A stretch of 64,000 nt of DNA from Chaetorhynchus papuensis (taxonomy: Eukaryota; Chordata; Aves; Passeriformes; Rhipiduridae): assembly GCA_013396525.1 (NCBI GenBank), contig VWYX01000866.1, forward strand, positions 248,001-312,000, read 5' to 3'. This document shows, in pieces, positions 27,821 through 40,689 of the stretch. The notes beneath the pieces were generated by a model that was not told the DNA's origin, did no database searches, and was given only the letters and a program-made list of their open reading frames with translations. The position numbers and the translations under genes were made by a program. How positions within the stretch are numbered: position 1 is the stretch's first letter; every line of letters starts with the position of its first letter.

Positions 27821-30800
27821 TATCTGTATATATAATCAGATTTCTGTATGGCTAACAAAAGACAGATGCTGTACCACATACTTTTCAAAAGAAATGGATA
27901 TAGCACACAAGTAGAACAGAGTATTAATCCTAATTTTACACAAACAGAACTGAGATAGCAATGAAGTGAACTGCCAAAGTTCACATGAAAAGAAGAGCAA
28001 GCGGCCTAGGTCAAATTTTCTAATCGCAGTTATAGCTCATTAACCACAAAACAATTCTCCTATATTCCTTTCCCTTATCACCAAATAACACACACATATG
28101 ATGCCTGTGCCTAACGCTCATTCACAGTATACTGGTGGTTGAACAACACGCAACAATTCTCCAAAAGCAGCCAGGAAATGTTATCTTTCTTTACCATCCT
28201 GGATTTAGGAAGCCAGTATCACTATTTTCATTCTTCCCTTCTTGTAAGTTCATGCCAAAGGCCTACACAAGCAGGGTTTAAGTGAACAGCTTATTTCACA
28301 ACTGAAACAAACTAGCAACTCTGTCACTGCAGTCCAACTCCAGCAGCTGTTGTTAAATCAGGAGAACTAAAAAATTACTTTAGTTACTTCACTCTTAAAA
28401 CTACAGTATGATGGAGTGCTACACTAGAACAGCTGGAAAGAGAAAAATCACACCTTAAGTTAGAGTGCAGACTTTAAGAAATAAAGGAGTAACTGAGAAA
28501 AAAAGCAAACTAGTCACAGACATTTTCATCTACACTTGAAAAAAGCATGCAAAACCAGCTAAGAGTGGTATCAGAAGTGAGTATACGTTTTTATGAAGAA
28601 AATCGGAAACACTGCAGGAAACAGTGGAAAGTGAACAGATACACCAGAAACTAGGTTAGAAAGGGACATCTCCCCAGAGCCCTAACAAATCAATCACAAG
28701 ACCCTAGGGAGATGTTAAAAAACAAGGGGCTTTTGTAGCATTTTTAACACTCCTTTATGTGACAGTGCATATATTTACCAAGAGAAGCAATGCAGTATGC
28801 AGAAACTAAAAATACAACTGCATACTGAAAAGTTCAGGAGACACAACAGCATTTGATCAAAGACACACAAAGGTAACAAACCACAGAAAGATACAAATGA
28901 TGTGAGAAAAACTGATAAGGGTATATTTCAAAGAACAGTGAAGAAATCACAGAAGAAGAGCTGGTATAAAATATGACACAGGTTACACTTGCAGCTTAGT
29001 GAAAAGCCTAATGCAGCATTACAGCAAAGCACAAACTGCAACAAGCAAGCAAAAGAGTCAAGTACCAGTATGCATGGTGGGCACACAGGAAAAACATCTA
29101 ACTGGGTACTTTTATGACCTATTTTGTTCACTTTATATTAATGATATCTTTCTAATCACTTTATTTTTGTATCCAGGCAACAGGACCAACCATCATGTAA
29201 GAGATCAGGATATTATTAATATATCTTTAAGCTGGGACAGATGACAAATTTCTACAGAGGCAGTGAAGAATTCCAGGCCTTGTTTTCCCACCAGTTGGAA
29301 AAAAACCCCACAAATCCAAAAACCATCCCACTCACCCCCCAGATTAAATGCTCTGCTTCAATACAGCAGCGAACTACTCCCATCATGCAATAAGCACCAG
29401 TTCCACTTCTATTATGTGATATAATTACTTGCAGAGCATGGAAAAGTATCATTAAAAGTTAGCAGGAAATGGGCAATTGAGACAATTCATAAACGCCTCA
29501 ACTTGCTCCAGCACATCTGCAGAATCCTGAGAAAAGAGGGAGGGCCAGATGAACTTTGTTGCCGTGATGAACCTGATCTGCTGTCCAGCCTTCTCATCTT
29601 TAAGTGAACTACTGCAGTTCCTGTCCTCATCCTGTGTCTCTTACAGAGCTTTCAAACTTGCAACATCAGAATGACTGACAGAAGACTCCTCCCAGTAAAG
29701 ACAGGTAATGCATGCGAACAGTTTAAGGCAATGGGATTTTCTGGCTCATGGCAGAAAGAGTAACACACCGACCTTTGCTAAATACAGTATCCATCCCCTC
29801 TATCCAAAAGAAATGACTGTATGCTATTAATATCACAAGATGAAACTCAGCTGTATAAATAAAACCCCTCATTTCAGCTAAGTCTTCATCATCTCTCTGG
29901 CATCCACCACTGTCTCTTCACAACAAAACTCTCAGGAGGACCTGCAGTGCAGGGGTTTTTTTGCTCGAGTACACTGGACAGCAATGCAAATCTTGCTTTA
30001 TTATCTCCTCTTGGCAACTTAACATTTATGAACAATTAGGTTGAAATTAAGGAAAAAAAACACATCAAAAACCAGAGTTCTGTAGGAAGTACTCAAGTAA
30101 GTATTTGCAAGTCAGCATGGTTTAAAATGGAAACATACTGTCTGGAAGTCAAGGGGACCCTGCATGCTCTTTCAAGAGACTCTGACATGATGGATGAACT
30201 CAAGTACATCACTTATCTTTCCCACATTAAAAAATATCTCCTTAAATGACCTTGCTAGGTAGCTCACTTTGAGAATTAAAAAATAAATACACTGTAAATC
30301 CTCCTATTATTATTACTGCTGTTACTATGGGGGCTGGAACTGTCGTCAGCAAACAGGCAGGACATAATTTAATTTTCTTCAAATATTTATTATGCGACAA
30401 CGTGGCCATCTGTTTACCATTCACTATATTTAGTCTCTGTCTTAAAAAAACAGAAGGAAAGAAAATATCAGCTTTTGACTTCCACTTCCACATATTCTTT
30501 TCAGCCACATATGCACTAATACATGGCCAATATCCTTTCAATTGTGGTAGCCAAGAAATTGCAGGAAAGCAGAAAGAATTTCAGCTCGGATGAAAACAAT
30601 TCCAACCACAAATTTATTCTCCAAGATACAAAAAAAAGAATCCCTAGTTTTAGCAGCATAAATTTTGACTTCAGCATTGAGAAGGAAAAACAGGATATGA
30701 AGGGAAATGGTGGGACAAGAAGACATAGATGGCAATAAAGCACTGTGCACAATGCCCATATGCTGAAAGAGGACAGATATAAAAATACCACATATCTATA

Positions 30801-32122
30801 CAAAATAGTAAATTTTCAATAGCATTAATTTCTCTCCAGTGGATTATAATAAAAAATGTCATTCTTAAGTAACGGCTGTTACACAAAGGTGCCTTTGGCA
30901 TCTAAATGTATTCTCTTTGGACCTTTTTATGTAAAGGCTTCTCTTTTCTCCGTTTGCACTGTGTACTTCCAGCAGCCTGTATGCACAAATCTTTTAACGT
31001 GTCAAACCACTGGGACTTTGAAATAATACAAGTCAGGGCGGTAGCAAAGAATCTAAACTAATCAACACACACAGAGTGAACTTGTAAATGAGGAAAACTA
31101 AAAACCAGAAAACATCAGTTAAAATACACTCATCCCATTTTATTCTTTCCCATTCCCTCCTCCACTATTTCAAGCCTGAGACCATGAACCCCTCCCAGCG
31201 CACCTCAGGTCTGGCAGCAGCATTCCTCACCATGCCAGTCCTGGTCCACCACCGCAATTCCAACGCACAGAGCTCAGCCCTAACTGGGAGGACGCCCTAA
31301 TTTTCAAGGGTTATTTATAAACTGTGATACCACATCAGGTCAGTCATGCCTGTCTGAGAGTCCAGTATCTGACACCACAACAAAAAAGGGCACAGAGCTC
31401 AGGCCAAGAAACTCTGGCATATGAGTGAAAAAGCATAAGCCAGACACACAAATGCACAAAGATGCCCAAAATTATAATGCTTGTATTGTTTAAACAGTTT
31501 CTTTTCAGATCTTCTGTTGCTGATAAGTCTTCCTGTTTTTATACAGCCAAAAGATAACATGCTATAACAGGGATACACTGCTATCATTAATTTACTGGCA
31601 CTTGATGATTGAATGGACAGCAAACAATAACTCCCTAATACAGTATCAGTAATGTGACCTTCAGATACAGATGTGACCTTCTGTTCATAAACTGCAGTTT
31701 CCAAATACATGAAGCAAGTGAATTTTTTAAGAACTGTGACTAACAGAACCAATAAGGACCCTGAGTATTACCTTTTTACCCCAAAAAACCACAAAGAGAA
31801 GCGTAATCATCTAGGAGAGGTAGCAACTGCTTTGTAAATACTCCTGTGTTTGTGACCAGCGCAGAAACTGCCCACTTACGATCACACTCCTGTGGAGCAA
31901 GGGTTGAGCACTGGCACAGGCTTGTAACCTCTCCTCAGTTTCTCAACAAGGACAAAGGTTTAGGCAAACCCCACAGCACACAGACTTCTGTCCAAAATGA
32001 GCTAACACTGGACTTTATTTAAATTGAACATGATTTGAGAACAAGTTGAAGATGTGCCATTGCCTGATCCATCCAAGTAACAACTAGGTCTACTCTCTGT
32101 TACAGTTCTTGAGCATACCACG

Positions 32123-32152
32123 AAAAAAAAAGGGGGGGGACAAAAACCCCCC
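32123..32152. repeat. A9-G8 ... C6 homopolymer cluster
   Basis: Nine A, then eight G, a short A-rich spacer, then six C. The G and C runs can pair as a small hairpin. Such runs are prone to length errors in sequencing. Confidence 0.8.
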
Positions 32153-33639
32153 TGAACTACATTTTTCCTCAGTCCTGTCAAAACTCTGATTCTTAGTGTT
32201 TATCTGCAATGCAGAGCACATTTCTACCAAATATTTTATCACCAGTGTAATAATCTGAATTTAACGCCTTGTTTTTAATGGGATATTTGTAACTGCTTTG
32301 TGATCTGACAAGAATCATAGTTATTTAAAACACTTCAAAATTATACAAGACATAAGAAACTCGTTCTGAATTTGGCCTAGAACTCATTCACATCAGTTCC
32401 TACCATCTGTACTGTCCAGTTCCAGGTATTTCAAAGACTAGCAGAAGAAAGTTCTGAAGACAAACTTGCAAAATAGGAATAAGGAAAAATAGTCCTTCTT
32501 ACTATTGTTTACACTTATGGATACCTTGAGCTTAAAGAAGTTGTCCAGAAGACCTTACAATTTTGTTTTCATTTGCAGGATTTGTCTATATAACTGACAC
32601 ATAAATATCAGATTTCTTTTGACCCTACACATTTTTACCCTCAATGATGTACTGTAGCAATACATTCCACATGCTAATTCATGTACTGAGTGAAATACAT
32701 TTCCCTCGGCCAGAACTGAATTTGTTACTTTCATTGTATCACTGACAATTTCCCTTTCTGACGACATCAAGGTTTCTCTAACTAAACCACTACTTCAAAC
32801 AAAAAATCGTCAATATCGTTTTTACAAGAACTTTTTTACAGAGGAACAATTTCACAAATAGTAATGACTCTGCAATCACAGTAATTCGTAAAGATGCTGC
32901 AATCAGTATGAAAGATACTGACAGTGCATGCACTGCACGTTCTCTGCCTGAGACGATGTTTCTTAACAGCAGGATTACCCTTTATGTGCCCCTGCACTAA
33001 GGCTCGAAGGGCAGAGCTCAGAGCACCTTCCTCACAGCTTGACACCCAGGCCTACGAACAACAGGACCAGCAATACCATTACCAGGAGGAATGATGATAA
33101 ATACCAAGTTTTCTGAGCATGCCAGCACAACTGTGGTATACCAGAAAGGTTCACACCTCCCTTGATGGTTGGAACAGCTGTATGAATTAGCCATTCACTG
33201 GAGTACTGCTCTTTTGAACTTGCCTTTACATGTGATTCCTACCTGCAGAATGTGAAGTTTGAAGCAGCTGGTGTCCTCATGATGCTGTTTTACAGAAATC
33301 TGAGGTAGCACATATAAAAACCAGCCAAACAATACATAAAGATTGCTGAAATTACTCAACTAATTGACAGAAAGAAAGAAATACAATTAACAACCCACTT
33401 GAGATTACAACACAGTCATTTGGTCTCTTCATGTACCACAAACTGTTAGAGCAGCTGAGTAAAGCACTTCCTTATACTTTTCACTGTCATGAACTGGATC
33501 TTCTGTCCTGATCTGGCCAGAACTACCTAGAGCAGCAAAAGCCAAAACCCCATCAGTGTGCTGGCTGGCTTCCTCTCCATCACTGAAAACCTGGATAGGA
33601 ACTGTGTGACCCTCTCCCCCGTTAAAAAGCCGCCCACAG

Positions 33640-33667
33640 CCATTAATTCATCTCCTGCAATTAATGG
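33640..33667. repeat. Perfect 9-bp inverted repeat CCATTAATT / AATTAATGG
   Basis: The arms are separated by 10 bp, giving two ATTAAT homeodomain-type cores in mirror orientation. Confidence 0.65.
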
Positions 33668-36600
33668 TGTCCCTGAAATAGATTAAATATCTTCCTATCC
33701 ATCTTCAGATGCACTCTTACTCGATTTCAGCTCTTCTTGTACTGACAATTGGAAAACATGGATGGATATCTAAGTACTGCTAAAGAGATCTGGTATTATC
33801 TCCCTGATGTTAGCCATCAGGGTTCTACTTGGGACAAATAATCTCTCCATTTATTAGAACAACTCCAGATGATTCAACAGTTTTTAAAATATTAAAGTAT
33901 GTCTCTGATAGGCCTAATGATGAGATCACCACTAATTCTGAAATGACAAAAGCTCATGCAATGGTTTTGAGTCATTTGATGCTGGCAGTAACCAAGTAGA
34001 GATGACATTGTGCTTTTCAGACGGACAAAAAACGGTCTTTTGGCACTTCAGAGAGAGGTTATGACAAAGAATATTCAGTCTGGATGAGCCAGAGACATTC
34101 AAAGTGTTCATACAACAAAATGTCAGTGAAACAGCATTTTTCAAGACTTTTGGCATGTTTACCTAATGCTAAGAAGTTAAATATGATAGATATTCACTGA
34201 GCTCCTCCTTGTCAACACAGGCTGTAAGTGAAGATGGTCCCACTTGCCTGACTCTATTCATGCTCTGACACAGCAGACACAGACACTACATCTGCTCCTA
34301 CCCCTTTCACTGCACACATGCTTCCAGTGAATCTGTGACACAATGCAGAGACACCTACTTGGGGAACCAGCATTTTAACAAGTGTTGTGAAAAAACAAAC
34401 AACAATATGAGATCTACCCACAAACACTGAAAGGACAAAGACGTGTTGTACAGACAAGCTACTGCTCTCCTGTTTCTCTCTTTCCATCATGGAAAACTCA
34501 GTTTAACTATTTCCAGAGTACTCTGTGCTCTACTGAATTCACCTGTGTTCACCTTTCCCTGAAATAGTACAGACAAATAAATAAAAACACTTCCTTGCAA
34601 ATAAAGGAGTCAAGGAGCAGGGTTATAGTAGATACCACAGGCACCTTTCACCGATGTATGTTATGCAGATTAAATAAAAGGCAAGAGCACTTCACAAAAA
34701 GTCCTTAAGCAAATGTCATTTTTCATTTGATCCCAAATAATTACTTCTAGCACAAACTACCTAGAGCTTCAAAACAGCTGAATTCAACATTGGGTGCAAA
34801 ATGAAAAGGTCAATCACAAATCAAGATCTCCTTTTAAAAACATTTTTAAAGGGACTTTTCTGCATTTATTTTCCCTCTTTTGCCTAAGTTTCTCTTCCAA
34901 TCCTCAACACCTTGCACAGTAAGTGTGTCCTTTAATACAGAAAAATGTAGGCAGCAACTTTTTCATTTTGAGTGCTGCTGAAGAGATAGAGGAGGGTGAC
35001 TGACTTGCTGTTTGGTTTTTTAAATCCATCAGCAAAGTCTGAGACTGTCTCCTGACCCAACTTTCTGCTCTGGGAGATCTAATGCCCACTCCACTACCAG
35101 CCTTCCTTCCAGCTCTAAGGGCAGGTGGCTCACAACCAGCCCTGCAGAACCCTCAGAAATGAAGCCCACTCCAGCCACAGGTCAGCAGGCAGTAACACCA
35201 GTGTTTGCTGCATCCTATACTTTTTCAATCTGTACGCTGACTACTCCAAATAAAGAATTTCAACAAAGCTACCAAAGAGGCACACACCTCAAGATTTGCA
35301 TGCAGGTTGTCAGCAGCAGAGTTACAACAAGCTGGCCTTACACCAGCACAGAGGCGAAGCATTTTTTTGTTTTAACATAGTGATCAACTTACTGTTAACT
35401 TATTTAGTCTCTTCAATGCGAAGACATGGATTTTAACTTGGTAATATGGAAAAATGGGTCTGCTTTACCTAGAACCACTGACCACACAGATATTTTTGTT
35501 CAGAACTGCTTAAGAATGAAGTACCAGCCCACAGGACTGCTCAGCTACATCATCAACTGCAAAACAAATAGGACTAATGTAACAAAAGATACTCAGGTCT
35601 ATAGAAAACACAGCAACTCCATTAAGAGCCCCCAGATTTAAATATATACATCCATAAATTACAAATGAAGCAATTCTCCTGGAAAACAACGTTGAATTCT
35701 TTATGTAGAAAACTATAATAAAGTGATAGTCTTTTCCCCTCTAAAAGAAACTTTAAACAGTGTATCTAGTGAATATGCCACTGGGATGAAACGGGAGCCA
35801 TACCTCTCTGAACTATTGCATCAGTCTTGAGTCTAAAAATATTTCCTCTCATTCACTCACAATAACTTGTTTTGTCTACAGACTCTGCATATTAGTTATT
35901 ATGTTAGAACATATTTTGGAGATGCACGCTTCTTCACAGGCAACACAAATGCAAGGTGCTCAGTGATTTGGGCTGTTAGGAAAGGGAGACGAATTAGGAG
36001 AGGGATCCGACCATCACTTATCCTTCCATCTGCAGGATCTGCTCTCCCACAGTGGATTCTTGCCTGCCACCTTGCTCTGAGTTCCATGACCTAAAAAAAC
36101 CATCTGTGCCACTGCATGTTATTCTTGCAGGCTTTTTTACCTAAAGAAACGGGATAGAAAAAGAGGCTGGCTTGATAAGGTAAAAGAAAATACCCCATCT
36201 GGACAGGATGACCGCAAAAGGAAATTGCTGACTCATAACTCTATATTAAGTGCTTCACAGAATCACCCACCCTCAACCTCTCCACTTCCTTTTTCCCTAA
36301 AAGTGCTTAATTTATTTTACTCCCCACATGCTAGCAAAGCCTCACTATCATCTAGGCCAAAACACTGATGCTGTTGTCACAGAAGAGAAGACGAAAGGAC
36401 AAAATACAGGAAATAATTCAAGGTACAACTTTTTTTTCCTGACTCATTATTTCCCAAAGACAGGGAAAAAAGTCTGAGCAAGCTCAGCTCCTGAGATTGA
36501 GTACTTTAGAGCTGCAAACTGCACATACCACTCTTAAACACCAGCAAGAAGTAATACATAAACAACGCTTACTCACACTGTTGGTTTCCAAAAGGTCAAT

Positions 36601-37461
36601 TAATACCAGGAGATAGACAATAACCCTCAATCTGTAGCATGCTTTCTTCCTTACAGTAATTACAATAAAACATGTATAGATGGTAGAAATAAAACAACAA
36701 GTGCTGAAAAATTAAATTTTTCCACTGTATTTTTATAATTTGTGCTTGTTAGAACTTGTTTTATTTAAGGGGGACATATCAAAGTTGCTCAAAAAAAATT
36801 AATTCTGATATGTTCTATGTTATGAGTGTTGGTCCTCACAACCTTCTGAATGTGGTAGTGTACATCCATACACATGCCTCCATGTATGTCTCTTCTCCAA
36901 CTGTGTCTACAGTTCCAGTGTTAAAGCAAAATCTTAAATGACAAACTCTACTACACAAACATCCCACTGGTATCACATGGGCTGAGCAATCATCTGCTAA
37001 GCCACAAGGGCATCTTGAGCTAACTATAAGTTATAGCAACTACAGGTGATTGTTCTCAGGGTGGAAGAACTACAGAACTGAAGCAGCATTGCCAAAAGGT
37101 TTTAGGTAATTTGTGACATCCAGGTCTTCAGATTCAGAGACCTAGATTCCATCCAAGGCACAGGAAGATGCTACAAAGCTTTGTATCTACTTCTGCTATC
37201 TGTAGCTTAGCTATTTTGTCTTCCTTTCTCCTCCAAAACCCATCTTTTCCCATCTAACCTTCTCAAGTTCCTCGTGCCACACTTGCCCGTCCTCGCTGGT
37301 CATCCGTTAATTCCCTGTCTAACGTTTCTCTTTTGGCAACACAAGCTGACAGATGCAGTACCCACCTGACGCGGTATTTTCCATTTCCTTAGCACCCAAA
37401 AACCTAGTAGCACCTCAGCACATCCACCATTTCTGTGAACCCCAGTAATATCCTCAAATCG

Positions 37462-37596
37462 GACTGAGATTAGCTCACTGGTTGGAGGATGGCACTAAGA
37501 AGGTTGTGATCCCAGTTCAGGCCATTCACTTAAGAGCTGGATGTGATGTTGCTTGTGAGTCCCTCCCAACTCAGAGTATTTTGTGGTTCTGCAATC
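37462..37596 (+). mobile_element. SINE with tRNA-Ile head and CR1-like tail, older copy
   Basis: A second copy of the family at 23215-23350, in the opposite orientation. Head GATTAGCTCACTGGTTGG, then a shortened and mutated anticodon and T-arm region (GTGATCCCAGTTCAGGCC). The body reads CATTCACTTAAGAGCTGG and the tail TCCCTCCCAACTCAGAGT then ATTTTGTGGTTCTGCA. The block GCCATTCACTTA(A/C)GAGCTGGA is shared almost exactly with the other copy. The box B region is damaged by substitutions and a small deletion, so this copy is older or more decayed. Confidence 0.8.
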
Positions 37597-38533
37597 TTTT
37601 TTCAACAGCCATAGTTCCCATAGCCTAGGAGCTTCAGCTTCCATCTCCTTTAACCATCAGACTGTACACTGGCCTGCTCCAGTTCACAACACTGGGATGT
37701 CCCAGCACAGGAGCTCCCTCCTCTCCCCTCTATACAGAAACTGCAAAATCCAGGCTACAGGACAGCTTCTCAGTTCTGGTACAGCTCCAGTGCTGACCAT
37801 ACCCAACAGGCATGGATCAGCGATCCAGGGGAGACATCAGGCTCAGGCCCAGGCTCACACATGCCCTGTGGTGCTGGCATCTTCAGCATTTCTAACCAGC
37901 CCTACAAAGTCTCAAGCATGCTAAAGATATAGCTATTCCCTTGACATAGTATCTCTCAGTTAATTCTCATGGGAGCACAGAAGAGTATTCTAGGTGTAAT
38001 GCCAGTACCAGTAAACACATATTACATATATTTTGTATATATACTTCTATTCTTCTTGATAGTCAGAATCATAGTAACAGATGTTACAGATTGATGTTCA
38101 CTATAGTTTATGTTCACTATCTGTATTAAAAAATGATCCCAGCCTCCATACCAAGATTCTCTATGGCAAAGACAAACCTGCTACACTGCTCAGTTAAGTT
38201 ATCAATTCTTATCCACCTACAAAAATAACAAGAAAAAAAGGGAGACTACTTTTTCCCTGGAAATGGAATTAAGGAATGGTGGTAAAGACTAAAACTACAG
38301 GAAAGAAATGCTGCAAACATTGCACGTACTAGCCCCCCAAAAAGACTCCATGCTTCCACCATCTTTTGATAAAAATGTATGTGACAAAGTGCTAAGCTGA
38401 CTCGCTCTATTTACAAATATTTTAAATACTGGCACCTTTTGCTGAAAAGTAAGCTGGAAGTTTCCCAAGGCAAAGGTAATGTGCTTTATAAACTTTGAAA
38501 ACACACAGTGTAGTTTAATAAATGTTTATCATT

Positions 38534-38571
38534 ACTTACTTGCTGGAAAGAAGAAATAAAACAAAGCAAGG
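38534..38571 (-). other. Back-to-back acceptor and donor (recursive-splice-like site)
   Basis: On the minus strand a long pyrimidine tract TTTTATTTCTTCTTTCCAG is followed after only three bases (CAA) by GTAAGT at 38539-38534. Recursive splice sites in long vertebrate introns have an acceptor directly abutting a donor (AG then GTAAGT). This one is offset by 3 bp, so it is a near match only. Its strand agrees with the CpG-island gene at 50.5 kb. Confidence 0.2.
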
Positions 38572-39493
38572 TACAAAAGCCAAAGATAAACCAATTTTCT
38601 CTTTTTCCAATTTGCATACCTGTGTTGGGAGAGTCTTTTGATAAAGCCAGTGGCCAACCAGCACAAGTTATTTAATTGTGATGAGCAACATGATGTGGTG
38701 TGATAACAGCTCAGAAGGCTGGGAAATAGCACTTGGTGAAAATCAACAGAAGCTGTTAAGAGCAAAATCTTCACAGATATACAGACACCACAGATCTCTC
38801 TACGCAATGAACTTTCCTGAGATACAGCTTCTCTTCAGAAGAAGTAAGCCCCACTGTGCAAAGCATAGCCCATGTAAAGTCACAAAACAAACAGCTCTTC
38901 TACCCAGAAATAAAATGCTTTAGAAAATGTAGCTTTTTACTGGAACTGACTTTTGGGTCTCCTTCTGACAGCTGGCATCTTCCTCCAAAGCAACACAGCA
39001 GAACATCTGATATCTGTAAACTACTTTAGATTTCATAGTAACAGAAGAAAAACATTACACTTGACTCCTTAAACAGTGCAAACAGGAAGCACTCGTACAG
39101 AAATTGCCACGTCAGATATCACAACTGGGTGGCAACTGGTTTGTAATCGCTGGCACGGGGCCTTCCAGTCCCAGGAACATCATTCAGAAGAATAGCAGCT
39201 GGCACACAAAGACCAGAAATGTCAATATGGATTAAAATTACATTCCAATGTCAAAATTTTAAAGCCATATGAAATTTTCAGACTGCTGGACCTTGGGGGG
39301 AAAAAAGCAAAGCTGGCTTTCCAAAAAGGTTTCTGATCTCCTGGAAAATACAAAATGGTAATGCTGTAAAAGCTAACACTGCAGCAAGAATGAAGTCTGC
39401 CTACTGCAGGTGCTCTCAACCTCACTACACACAGCTCCCCCCCTTTTCCTACAAGCCATCTGAGTGCAAATGCTCAGGAAGAACAGGGCTTAC

Positions 39494-39529
39494 CTCGAAT
39501 TCTTAACAGGGTGACACACTTCACTGGAG
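39494..39529 (-). other. Exon-like 36-bp segment
   Basis: On the minus strand a pyrimidine-rich TTCGTCTGCTTCCAG is followed by 36 bp and a donor GTAAGC after TTCGAG. One frame across the segment is open (PVKCVTLLRIR, continuing the upstream open reading LYHIRLLPA if the acceptor is not used). It lies in the putative long intron of the CpG-island gene and reads in the same direction. It may be a small cassette or 5' UTR exon, or a pseudo-exon. Confidence 0.2.
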
Positions 39530-39559
39530 CTGGAAGCAGACGAATATGGTAGAGGTAAT

Positions 39560-40330
39560 CTTATGACTGCCTGGCTCTTGGAAGGGCCAGGGGGCTCTGA
39601 TGAATGTATTTATTGCTGTAATCTTGAGCCAAATGCCTAAGGGTGACTGCTATTTCAAATCCTCTAAAGCCTTTGAAAACAGATAATCCATTGTTTAAAG
39701 ATTTTAACTAAAAAAGACCAAGGTTGCAAAGCCTCAGGCAGAAAGACCAATGAAACACTAGGCAGGAGAACACTTTGCATTAGTTTGCTGCCCACATACT
39801 GCTGTGCTTTGCACACTGTACAAGAAACAGCAGCAACTGGACCTTTATACTAAGAAAGAGCTTTTACTGAAGAAGAAAAAGAAAGGGGATTCCTCTGTTT
39901 TATAGCTACCTGCTCCCAGATGCACTAAATACCAAAGGTTTTAAGCCCTACCAGTGATTAGTTATGCCCAATATGAGCTACATTAAATAGGCACAGAATT
40001 TTTAAAGCACTTGGCACTGCCAATGGGGCCCCTTTAATAAAAGGCCTCAAGCTGAATACCGAATATTGTAGCACCCAAAAAAGTCAATAGTCATGTACAG
40101 CCTCTGCAGCTAGTACATTTGAAGCATGACTGTGCTGTGCTAGCGGCATAATGGCAATGCTGAGCTCGTGCAAGAAGCTTGCCAAGATAAAAAAACGCAT
40201 TGCATGACTTGCTCCCCATGAGACAGCATATCTGAGCAACTGTAACAGGGGAAAAAGTATTGCACTCACTGCTCGCAAGTACTGCTTCCTAGAATTTCTA
40301 ATTTCCAAACCCAATAAAAATTAACCAACA
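39560..40330. promoter_or_regulatory. Candidate conserved non-coding element
   Basis: A repeat-free block whose words, such as GATAATCCATTGTTTAAAG (SOX/homeodomain-like), TGCATGACTTGC and GAAGCATGACTGTGCTGTGC (bZIP/MAF-like), look like enhancer DNA rather than decayed repeat. It would lie in the putative long intron of the CpG-island gene. The call is from composition only. Confidence 0.22.
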
Positions 40331-40662
40331 TTTCTAAGAATTTTTGTAGGACACTTTCTCATCACTGTTTAAGATGATCTTGAGTAACAGTGATAGGACA
40401 AATAAACTTCTACACCAGTATTACCAACTCAAAGTTAGATTCAGATCAGTATTAGTCAAAACCCATTTCTACTTTTTTTTCTTGTTCTCCACACTGATTT
40501 CTGCAGTCTCAGTGAAGCCAGCCTTACAAGCAGAAAAAAGGGATAAGAAGTCTCCTCACATTCACAGGATGGATTTCACTGCAGTAGTCAGCTTGTTCCC
40601 ATAACTTTACACAAAAAAAGAACCCCCTCCCACATTTCTTCCTGCATCTCCTTCCTTTTCCT

Positions 40663-40689
40663 TCAAGCTAGATAGAATCAAGCTAGATA
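40663..40689. repeat. Direct repeat TCAAGCTAGATA, 15-bp period
   Basis: Two exact 12-bp copies separated by 3 bp. Confidence 0.75.

Larger units (their letters stand above)
27821..37461. other. Non-coding AT-rich DNA
   Basis: No recognisable exon or repeat apart from the homopolymer cluster at 32123-32152 and the inverted repeat at 33640-33667. Confidence 0.6.
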
